This document shows positions 54,616 through 64,000 of a stretch of 64,000 nt of DNA, in pieces. The notes beneath the pieces were generated by a model. That model was not told where the DNA came from and searched no databases. It was given only the letters and a program-made list of their open reading frames with translations. Where the stretch lies: the NCBI GenBank assembly GCA_016630955.3, contig CM049988.1, positions 372,001 through 436,000 of the forward strand, in the 5' to 3' direction. How positions within the stretch are numbered: the stretch's first letter is position 1; each line of letters opens with the position of its first letter. The DNA is from Didymella arachidicola. Taxonomy: Eukaryota > Ascomycota > Dothideomycetes > Pleosporales > Didymellaceae. The position numbers were made by a program, and so were the translations under genes.

Positions 54616-57369
54616 CACGAAATTGAACAATAATAGATTCAATACGAATCTGAGTGATGTTAAGATGTCTGCAGTAAATCTCCGTGCACTCCACTGTCAC
54701 GAGCTTGACGTAAGTGCTGGCATTGGCCGCGGGACGGCGTTCGGAAAGCGCAGCCGCAATGCACTAGCCGCCAACTCGGCAAGTGTCCCAACCCAGGCGG
54801 GAAAGAGCACGTTCACCTAGCCCACTTCTTTCTCAAACAGACTCAATCGAAACATTGCACACGCGCGAGCTCTCCGAGATCCCAAGATCTTCACCGCAGC
54901 TCGTATTCATCATGTGCAGTCTATTCTTGGCAATTTTGCGCTATTGGCATCATAATTGTTGGACATTGTGTGCTACCGTGAAGGTGAGGGCCAAACGTAT
55001 TACGTGACCGACAGTGTTACGTGGCCAACAGCACATGGAAAGTGTCGTTGCAGTATCGATGGGTGGATTCGCTGACAGACAGAGCTTCTCGAACCTGCGT
55101 ATACTCGCCTAGCCTCTATTGCATCACTGGGGTGCTCAATAGTCGTCGCGCAGAGAATTCAAAGTGTGCAGCATCGCCGCGTGCCGATGACAGACCGATG
55201 GCCGTGTTGACACTGCCCTCTCCTGCCCCAGGGTCTCGTAACTGTCATCCTGGCTGCAGCTCACAAGGCAGTGGCAGGAGCCGCAGGACCCTATGACGTT
55301 TATGACAACGTTCAGCAAGACGCGAATTGTTGATGAGGCTGAGTTACTGCATACGGACACATGCAGGTGTGGCATTTCAATTTCAAATCCGAATCCAGAA
55401 CATCAAGGATGGCCCTTCAAGGTCAGGGTTGCGTAGAACTCCGTAATCCTTGTGAGAACGGCTACCGGGAACCCGTCAGGCACCAGACATGTTTCCACGG
55501 AAGTTTGCGCTGCTAACGTACGAGCAGGCCTGTCTGCGGACCTACTCGGCCTCACTGGCGACAGCACCTTCATTGCAAGGATTCTAGTAAATACCTGCCC
55601 CTAATATAACAGATTACGCCAAGAAGTCAGCAAGGCGAGAGGCAGATGAGAGGAGTCAGAGCTGTGGTTTCAAGAGATGCTCACTGGAAAGGCAGTCTGC
55701 CGCATTCAATTGGTGTTATCGGGACCAATGTCGGCTCGTCTTGCAAACAATTCAACGGCATATACAGCGGCTTCCGTCATTAGACGTCAGCCTTCCATCA
55801 TCCATCCTGTTCGCACGGCTTCTGCTGCGATCAATCCTTTTCCACTGCTGTCCTCTAGTTCCGAAGTTGGGACGACGCCGTTCCGTTCCATGACCCGCAG
55901 TGTCGCATCGATGCTGGAACGACTGTACCAATAACACCTACCTAGCAGCCGCGCAGGGTCAAACCAAGTCCAATACGTGGCTCAATGCTTGCCGCAACGT
56001 GTTCACAGGAGATCAACACGGTAGAACCATATGACAACAAACCTGCTCTCTCAGACCTGCGATCCCAGCGCAACAACACCATTGTCTGGAAGGCTCCACA
56101 CCAGAGCTGCTTTAGACCCACCAGAATAGTATCCTTGGAACTTACCTGTGTGCCTGTCAAGGCGAGTGTCAAACATCCGTGTTTTCTAGTGGGCAGACTC
56201 GACCTATTAGCGGCATTTCAGCGGGTGGCGCATCGGCGAGTCTAGTCTAAACGGTCCGCCATGTTACTGTAGAGCTCGCGAGTCGCGACGTCAAGGTACG
56301 CAACGAAAATACTTGGCATTTTCTTCATAATCCCTGCTCAACCTAATTTGATTGCGCGGCGATCAGCTATAATAGCGCCACACTCTCAAACATCCACTTC
56401 CTGTCAGATTTTCGCTGGCGCGCTAGTTGCAGGAGCAGGCTCTGATATTACTGAGTACACCACATATGTTGAGGCTGCTGCACATCTATGCTCTCCATGA
56501 TGCAATCATGTAAGCTGCCGAACAAGAGCATCACTCGAGGTCAGGTCAGAGCTCGGCCGGCCTAAGCCTCAAGGTCCGCGAAAGCGAGCTCTCCGCGCCG
56601 GGGACGCACAAATCTACTGTGGTAGTCTGGGTATATATTGTGAGTGGGCCCGGCATAACCGGATGACATTACTCACTAAATTACACCAGATCCTGCCTAC
56701 TTTTGGATATAATGCAGTGCTTACCCCTTCAACCTGCTTAATTTACAGCCTCTAGGACAAGAAGAGTATTAAAAACGCATCAGATCAGTGCCTAAGACAG
56801 CTAAAAAGAATACGACCGAAAACCCCTGTCATCGTCTCCACTCACAATATATACCCAGACTACCACAGTAACACCAATGTGTGCTGAACCTTGACAACCA
56901 CATTACGGTAATCCTGGCTTCCTAGCTAGGAACGATAGTTCTTGAACCGTGAGGTGGGAACGACATGGTAGGTGTAGCCGACTAGCCGCCGTCTACAAGA
57001 GGCTGTGGCTCAAAGCAGTAGCTTGCAAATTAGCACTCGAGACTAAAACCCTAGATGCGCTCGTACAGCCTACACACAGTCCGCCGTGAGTCTCTTTCTC
57101 TTAGCTCCGATCTGCCTCCCCGTCATCGACGTCGTTTCGGAACAGAGCCTGAACAGAACCCACATCTCACCGGGGTGTGAGTCTACTCTTGACAGAGAGC
57201 ATGGATACTAGGAGCTCGTATGTTGAAGAGCCCCGCAAAGCTCAAATATTCGTGGGCCATGCAAGTACGCTACAGGCCCTAGGCTCCTGGGCGTCCGGCA
57301 TTTCTCATATACAACTACTGTCTCTCTTCCCCAGGGATTAGAGGGTTATATACTATTTTTAATATCATA
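54616..57369. other. Gene-poor region with a MITE
   Basis: About 2.75 kb between the NTF2-like gene and GT2. Many stops in all frames and no family-like segment. Contains the inverted-repeat element at 56615-56870 and presumably the GT2 promoter to its right. Confidence 0.4.
56615..56870. mobile_element. MITE-like element with perfect 33-bp inverted termini
   Basis: Perfect inverted arms of 33 bases at 56615-56647 and 56838-56870 frame a 190-base non-coding, AT-rich interior. Ends read TA-CTGTGGTAGTC...GACTACCACAG-TA, so TA is the likely target duplication, as in Tc1/mariner-pogo elements. The first eight bases inside the TA match those of the element at 33687, which argues for one transposase family. 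Confidence 0.8.
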
Positions 57370-60000
57370 ATGGCTCACCCACAGTACGATGTTGATGCCT
57401 ACAGCGAGAAGCAGGGTCAACACGTTGCGTTCAATCGTCAATCATATTCAGCAGTAGTCGAAGATGTCGCCATCCCGGCTCACCTTCTTCGCGCCACTGC
57501 CAATCTTGGTTCCGTACGAGATGCAAGCCACGACTTGGCATGGGAGCCACAACAGCCATCGGTGATCAACGAGGAGAAAGGACTTCATGCAAGGAACGAG
57601 AGTATTATCAGAAAAGAAAGCCTCGCACATCGTCTCAACTATCGATCATCGTCCCGCCCTACCAGATCAGCCAGTCGAAACTTGCACGACTCCCGACGGT
57701 CCGGTCGTCGGTCAGTGACATTTGAAAGTTCACAAAAACACGATGCTGCATTACTGCCGTCTGGAGCAGAAGATGCTGAACGGAAACGAAACCAGCATTT
57801 GTCCTGGCTACCCGGTGAGGAAGAAGTTATTTCCATCTCCAGACAAAACAGCGTAATTGAGGCTGCCCATCGAACATCAGGACGTACGACCATCACCAAC
57901 CCTTTTGAGTCACCACATAACATTCAGCAATCGAGCTCTAGTTCGGTCTGGTCCAACGATGACCCATTCGCAACTCGACCTCACTCTCGTGATGGAAGCG
58001 ACAAGAGCTGCAAGCAGCCAGACAGTGCTTACACGCCTGCTGGGAAGAGACCACGGAGAGGCACATTCGGTTCGATTGTCGAAGCGGTTGTGCCCGAGAC
58101 TCTTGTTAGGAAGTTGACAGTCCGTGGTCACCAACGCAAGGGCTCTGTCTGGAAGACCTACGAAACGGCTAAGAAGCGAAGTGTAGAACTGCAGAGGGAA
58201 AAGTGGGTGCAAGTTGTGTTCGAGTACAGCATCTATCTCTTCCTCCTATGCTTTATCTACTTCGTGCTCATTGGCAGGCCTCTGTGGAATGGTGCCGTTT
58301 GGTGGTTGTACTGGGTGGTCGAGAACAAATTTGTCCTCGCGGGCGGATTCACTATCACCCTTGGAATTGCCTTATTGTAAGTACTTTCACCGTATGTCTG
58401 CCTCGTTACACGCTAATGGAACTACAGTTACGCCTTTGCTCCTCTCCTCATCGTATTCGAGAACGACCCTCCACCAGCCGAATTTACCGCCGAAACCAAA
58501 ATGCAGGACAATGTCAAGGACACTGCTCTTCTCATTCCCTGCTACAAGTCCGCCAACCTGATCGCAGCCACCCTTGAAGCTGCTCTGAAGATCTTTCCGC
58601 CATCGCACATCTACGTCCTCGCGAACGGAAATAGCCCCACGCCCTTAGACAATACCGAGGAAGTGTGCGCGCCTTATGGAGTCAACCACCTGTGGTGCCC
58701 AATTGGTTCGAAGATTGTGGCGCAATACGTTGGTGCTTATGCGGCTAAAGCCTTTAAGAACGTACTACTTATCGACGACGACTGCGCTCTACCCGACAAC
58801 TTCCCTGTTGTAACAGACCGTCTCAAGGGAAACGTCATGTGCTTGGGATACACAATCAAGTCTGTGGGACCAAATTCTAGCAAGGGCAACCTGTGTCAGC
58901 AGGCACAGGATCTTGAGTATAAACTTAGCGGTATCCAGCGTGAATTCGCTGGCAAGGTCGGCTCTGCCACCTTTCCCCATGGTGCTATCGCTCTTTGGGA
59001 CCGCAATCTCCTCATCAAGACCTTCCACGAGCACCCTGGATTCAGTGTTTCGGAGGACTGGTTCTTTGGCCACGTCGCTCGCAAGCTTGGATCTCGCATT
59101 AAGATGTGCTCCCAAGTCTTTGTTGAAACTGAGACTCCAAACGCCGTCTTCTTCTCCTCCGGCGGCGCCCGCGGTGGTTTTGGCGAGATGACTATCTTCA
59201 AGCAACGATTCAAGCGCTGGAACTTCTTCTTCGTCAATGGCATGTACTACAATATGGCCTACATTTTCGGCAGCTGGAAGCTCGGCTGGTGGGAGATTGG
59301 CGCTAAAATCTTCGTCTTCCAAGAGGTCTACGAGACCCTCCTCTACCTCGTTTCTCCTTTCATTCTTCCTATTTCCTTCATTGTCAGGCCCAGCTTTGCT
59401 GGTATCCTGCTTGGCGTTACCATCGTCATGTACCTGATCAACACCGTCATTTTCAACGAGGTCCACCTGCGCCGCAAGAACGAGCGCCTTGGCTGGCAAC
59501 TCGTCTACGTCTACTATCTCCCTTACAAGATTGTCCTTACTGTTGTCAACATAGCCAGCTGCTATTGGTCTCTCTACAAGTACGCCCACTACTTCGCCAA
59601 ACGTCATCCCAAGGTCATCGAGGACGAGAAGGCTGTCGAAGTCATCGTGCGCCTCGAGGAAACCCAGATGGCTGTGGGTAGTACAGGCGCCGGCGGTCTT
59701 GGACGTAGCCTCACTGTTCGCACGATCGGTACAAAGCAGACGCCCAATGATGCCGACCATGAGAGTGTCGATCCTTTCGAGCAGGTAGAAGCCGAGGGTA
59801 TTGCGGCTGTCGACTACGCAGCAGTACCGATATACAACAAGAGCTCAGATGTAGACCGTAAAGTCTCCTACCCTAGCAGCGATCCCTTCAGGGACAGCAG
59901 GAGGGCTAGTCTCTCCGAGACGATCAGAGATGCGGAGACTTGGGGCCAGCATCAGGCCGCTTATCGACCTCACCCCTACGAAGAATCCCGTTTCTTTTGA
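57370..60000 (+). CDS. GT2: Family 2 glycosyltransferase of the fungal GT2 type
   Basis: Two exons, 57370-58376 and 58428-60000, over a 51-nt intron; 859 residues. A disordered, Arg/Ser-rich cytosolic N-terminus of about 275 residues precedes membrane spans near 280-303 and 312-350. The processive GT2 core follows: LLIPCYKSANL, the DDD of LLIDDDCALPD at 452-454, ED in SVSEDWFF at 545-546, and QRFKRW at 595-600. Further spans lie between about 620 and 720, then a long cytosolic tail. The architecture matches hyaluronan- or chitin-synthase-like enzymes and the conserved fungal GT2 protein known from Zymoseptoria and Fusarium to be needed for hyphal extension on solid surfaces and plant infection. 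The polymer made is unknown. Confidence 0.9.
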
Positions 60001-60064
60001 GGAATCATGTTCGGCGCCCGTGCACGCGGAGGTGATTCCTCAGAAAAAACGGGATTTTTCGTAG
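59976..60064 (+). repeat. Inverted repeat spanning the GT2 stop codon
   Basis: Arms of 32 bases at 59976-60007 and 60033-60064 are reverse complements at 29 positions, with a 25-base loop. The left arm contains the last codons (YEESRFF) and stop of GT2, and the right arm lies in the 3' UTR. Transcribed, it would form a long hairpin over the stop codon. Confidence 0.85.
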
Positions 60065-61374
60065 CTCGCAGAACTCTACCGGTAAGCCTGAGCTAAGACC
60101 AGCTGGCGTCCCCCGATAATAGACCCTTCTTTTCGACCTTTTCTTTTGTACATATACCTTCTAGCCTAGGGACACTTTGGCGTATTGTAGCGTTTCGGCG
60201 ATGGCAGGTCCGATCCAGAAGCTTTTCCAGGACCAGTTTTTACTCTTCTCTTCTTAGCACACCTTTATAGACAGCCTTAGCGTTATCAATGATAATCAGT
60301 AATTGAATTGCTTTAACTTTGAGTTTCCGGCACCCACTGGTGTTGTTACATTTAACGCTGTGATGTTCTAGCTAGCCATGCTCCACGATTCTCGCAGTGC
60401 CTATAAATGGCTTCAGGGCCTCGATATCTACCGCTTTTAAATCTAGTCTATGGACACTGGCGGCTACAGGTATCATCGAGCGTCCGCTTTATCCGTGCCT
60501 TTCTTCGTGCTTGCGCGGTACGTATACATCATGAAAACTTCTATCCTGCTCTGACTCAAGCCGTGCTCTCAGAGGTCAACGGCACCAAATCTGCAGGCTT
60601 GCAGCTATCTCACACAGACCCACAGGGGTGTGCAACCGATCTGAATTGCAGTCATCAATCACCTAAACACAAGGTGGGGATCGCGACGCAGTACTGGAGA
60701 CGAGAGAGGGTCACCTGCTCTTGACATTCCAGAGCAGCGCTCCCGGGCAAAATATCTTCCTCTGAGAATCAAATTGTGCTTTTCTAGGTAATTTACCCTC
60801 TCACATTCGGTTTGGAAAGTGAGGTCATTGGAAACCTCTGCCATGTCTTCCTATCCAATCGCGCACTAGGTCTTGCCGCCGCAAAGCTCTTTCAGCGTTA
60901 GTCTCGAGCCTTATTCAAGGACTTCGAAAGGGCGCATAGCGACTTGATGCGGTGGCAGCCATATTTGCCATCTTTGTATTGGTATAGTTTTATGAAAGCC
61001 CGCTGTAAGTCATAATCTACCTTCTGGAAGATGTTTTCAGGCTGGATATAAGTATATTAGGACGTTAAACGTCACAAAGTAGCCGCCGGGTACGACATAT
61101 TCACGCGTTGCACCCTCTAATCCAAGATCGAGTCACGATAGGCGAGATCGGTCTCGATGGTTACGTATCTCGTGCTGATTCTGAGCACCAAGCTTGCTTT
61201 AGTGGACCTCGGGGGTCATTCGCGAAAGCTTCATCAAGGTGGACATGGAAGGTGGACAACCGATCACGTTAAGCGTGGTGCCACACCCGCAATTTACGAT
61301 CGTATATATCGCAACTAGCTAATGGCATACATGAATTGATTCGCTAAGGTTGCAATACCGAGACCTTTCACTCC
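60065..61374. other. Gene-poor region downstream of GT2
   Basis: About 1.3 kb with AT-rich patches and no supportable gene. It holds the GT2 3' flank and the region downstream of the NAD synthetase relic. Confidence 0.4.
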
Positions 61375-63671
61375 TCACTATTCCCTCTGGCGCCAGCAAG
61401 TATCGCGTCGATACGTTTGAAGGCCCAGCTATCTTGAAAGTCAGGGTACAGGAAAGACCTGGGGTCCTACGCACTGTAGTCGGCGGCATGATAGGATGGA
61501 GTCATTGCCGTCATCTTGTGCCGATATATAGCGTAGAAATGGTGGAACCTCTTCACCAGGATGGCGATGTCGATTGGAGTCTTCTCATCGCGCCAATCCA
61601 CTAGTAGCCTTTCAAACATCGCGACGGGGCCCATATGCTCTACTTTGCGTAGCCTCGCCATAGCGAGTATCTCTTCGTATGTCATGCCCATATCCTTCTC
61701 ATCAGACTCCACGTGAGATGATCTTCGAGGCTCAAGCTCACCAGTCCGTGGTGCGTCGAAGAATTCGCCCAAGATGGGTAGTGAGAAGGCCGTCTGCGCC
61801 CATTTAATGAAGCGCCTGATGTCCAATTTGACGTACCTCCTGTCACGCTGAGGTCCGCCGAACGCAGTCATGCTTCGTCACGTTACCGTGATGACACTCT
61901 TCCAAATTGACTGAGCCGAGAACAAGAAGCCCGCCGCTTCCCTGACTTTGTCTAATCGTTGGTAGAGTTTGAGCGAAGTAGTCTGCTGTCACCATACGTC
62001 CACGTGCCTGGATGTTGTGGAGTGCGAGATTCTCTGCCTTGCTGCCCCCGTAGATACTGAACTTTGGCTCGTAGTTGGCGAACCGCGTCCCAGCAGACTT
62101 CTCTGAGCGGTTAACAAGCCGTCGATGTCCATGTCGAAATGGTATGCACCGATGCTGTAAGCAAGCTTCTGCGCACGGGAGCGAGTTTCCATTGATGAGT
62201 GAGCGGTAACAACCATAACATGGTGTGCAAGATGTAGTTGCAGAGCTTCTCAGGAGTGCCGGGTAGCCATCCTTCCCCGATGTCTGGTTACCTGACGATG
62301 CGTTTGACGTCCGCTATGACCTGTCGATTATCTTCTGTGATCGCAGCCATCATGAACCGGCACATACCATAGACAAGTGTTGCAGTCGAGCACGAGTCAA
62401 TACCCACACTGAGTGGACAAAGGAAACCTCCCGCTCCGCTACGGCGAAGCATGTCCCAGAGCCAACAGGCTGGTCCCAGGACAAATTCCTCTTCGATACT
62501 GTTCGTTTGCAGGAGCTGACGTATATGATGACTTCCATTGCCGTTACCATTGCCATTAATCACGCTCTTCGGCTTGGAAAGTTCGAAGTCGATCTTGAAA
62601 TATCTGTAAGACAGCCCCCTTGTCATCTGACCATTCAGTCTTACAACATCGTCACGGTAGCAGCGGACCTGGCCGAGGTTGACTGTAGCCGCAGCCACTT
62701 CCACGTCCTTCAGATTGAACTGAGGTGCTTGATCTGCAACAGTACCATTGACGAATACTACAGCCTTGCCGCCATAGTAGAAACGGTCACTATCACAGCC
62801 CTTCTGGTTTGATTTGCGTATACAACAACACCTCCGTCTTTTCTCGCAGACTTTTGCATACCATCCAGCAGAGAAACCGTTTTACCGACGCTCTGATGGA
62901 AAGCTGTCGAAACACTAAACACATCGACCCCATTCGTGACCAGCGCGTTGTGATGTGAGGATGGGTGGAGACGATCTTTGCAGTATACAGTGGCTTCTCG
63001 TGTCGAGATGATAGCATCTCCGATCGGAACAGTTCTGTAGCCGAGTACAGCGGCGAAGTAAGGTGGTAGGTGATAGTCTTCAAGGTAAACAGGTGTACCT
63101 GTACAGTTTGTGAGTTACCTCGCTCTGATCAAAACAGGGGCTGGTCTTACTCCAGGCGTCGAAGTATCTCGCCTCGTGGTAGTTGCCTTCATTTGCCTTC
63201 CACAGCTTTGGGCGAACCAGGACGATCTGTCTATTGAGTGCAATAATGCGACTTTGCTGAATTAACGAGGTGTCTGAGTATAGGCTTGGAATGCGCACCA
63301 ACTGGAGCGTTGTTTGCCATGTTTAACTGGCATGCCAATGTCGAGAAGAATCCCACGACGAGCGTCGTCCTCAAGAATCTTTAAGAGCATATGCCAAGAG
63401 TTTGTGTATATGTCATCCTCGAGGAAGTGACGAGGCAGCCGTATCCACAGATCTGACTTCGATCAATACTGTCTTTTCAGTTCGTAGTAAGGCCCAAGGC
63501 AACCTATACTGTGAAATACGAGCTGCATAACTCAAGCTCAGATTCAGCGCGAAGGCTAGCATTTCGGGCCTTGGCTTCTAAGACGCTGGTCTTGATACGC
63601 GTCAAGTTATCCTCCCAGTCAAGTGCTCATTGATTCAGCGAGCACGATGCTATAGTCGCGAAGGAAGACAT
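61375..63671 (-). pseudogene. QNS1: Decayed glutamine-dependent NAD+ synthetase copy
   Basis: Nearly full-length relic of the two-domain enzyme that amidates nicotinic acid adenine dinucleotide. From ATG at 63671: SFATIASCSLNQ, then TGA replacing Trp at 63629-63627, then ALDWEDNLTRIKTSVLEAKAR. Further on come GYGCL, a one-base loss before HFLEDD near 63420, then RQIVLVRPKLWKANEGNYHEARYF (63270-63160), YANQ/QKGCDSDRFYYGG (about 62820-62740), EEEFVLGPACWLWDMLRRSGA, and LSVGIDSC where the ATP loop should be SGGIDS. Then WLPGTPEKLCNYILHT after an in-frame TAA, AENLALHNIQARGRMVTADYFAQ, KDMGMTYEEILAMARLRK, MTPSYHAADYSA, another stop, and SFLYPDFQDSWAFKRID. Several frameshifts and stops make it non-functional. 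The working gene must lie elsewhere. Confidence 0.85.
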
Positions 63672-63839
63672 GGTATTCTTATATCAAGAGCAAGCAAGAT
63701 CGAGCAGAAAGACCAAGGGGAATATACCACAGTATACACGGATGTCCAGCACGGAACCTCTCCTGATAAATAACTCGAGGCTATCTCTGCAGGCTTTCTC
63801 CAAATCGGACTAATACGTCACAGCGCAGCTTGACCCCTT

Positions 63840-64000
63840 ACCTTCCTTCGTCATGTTCAAGGCCATCATGGTTGATTCACCGCTGCTCACTGCAAAGGAT
63901 CGCCCTTTTGGGACATCGAACTGCCCAACCAGCGACATCATCAGCAGAACATCATGTACTCTACTTGCGCTTGCGACAAAGACATTCGTGTTGACATGTA
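63840..64000 (-). CDS. Unidentified coding fragment running off the right edge
   Basis: On the minus strand from the edge, one frame is open and protein-like (NVFVASASRVHDVLLMMSLVG, then QFDVPKGRSFAVSSGEST) and meets a plausible donor GTAAGG near 63840. The other two frames are closed by stops. I do not recognise the family. Start and most of the gene would lie beyond the window. It could equally be part of another decayed gene, since it abuts the NAD synthetase relic. Confidence 0.3.

Noticed and set aside
60033..60064. GC stem followed by a T-run resembling a bacterial terminator
   Set aside because: The setting is a nuclear fungal gene; factor-independent termination of this type does not apply. 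It is treated as part of the stop-spanning inverted repeat.
63503..63737. Possible third CTGTGG-ended element (TATACTGTG at left, CCACAGTATA at right)
   Set aside because: Only nine terminal bases match before the arms diverge, and the left end lies within the NAD synthetase relic, so chance is likely.

Overview
This is a 64-kb piece of a filamentous ascomycete nuclear genome (Pezizomycotina). Short introns of about 45-60 nt with GT-AG ends and CTNAC-type branch sites, compact mixed-strand genes and purely fungal families all point that way. Dothideomycetes is my best guess for the class, as an inference from protein flavour only. I assembled gene models by reading splice sites by eye and checking that exon sums are multiples of three and that joined proteins read like their families.

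Layout. 0.4-3.3 kb: short-chain dehydrogenase and a GPI-type fasciclin protein. 4-12.5 kb: membrane-traffic and lipid genes (Sec39, sterol O-acyltransferase, AP-1 gamma adaptin), the last two from a shared divergent promoter. 13.4-19.2 kb: secreted GH47 mannosidase, Efg1 and the Sea4/Mio-like SEA-complex subunit. 20.1-28.9 kb: rhomboid-like membrane protein, NBR1-type autophagy receptor, nucleolar Nop13 and an aspartic protease carrying an in-frame TAG at its conserved Trp. 29-41.4 kb: secreted GH3 beta-glucosidase, RBR ubiquitin ligase, Stm1/SERBP1-like ribosome factor and a bZIP regulator with a GC-AG intron. 43.5-51.8 kb: arrestin-like protein, FHA-forkhead factor and complex I subunit NDUFS5. 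51.8-57.4 kb: gene-poor, with tRNA-Lys, an NTF2-like small protein and a MITE. 57.4-60 kb: the fungal GT2 glycosyltransferase, whose stop codon lies inside a long inverted repeat. 60-64 kb: gene-poor, holding a decayed NAD+ synthetase copy and an unidentified coding fragment at the edge.

Most genes are single-copy housekeeping functions (vesicle traffic, TORC1 nutrient signalling, ribosome biogenesis, selective autophagy), interspersed with secreted wall or plant-polymer enzymes. I see no secondary-metabolite cluster and no CRISPR or phage-like system. The most unusual items are the TAG-bearing protease, the stop-spanning quasi-palindrome of GT2, the coding-like long intron of NDUFS5, the NAD synthetase pseudogene and two MITEs that share termini.
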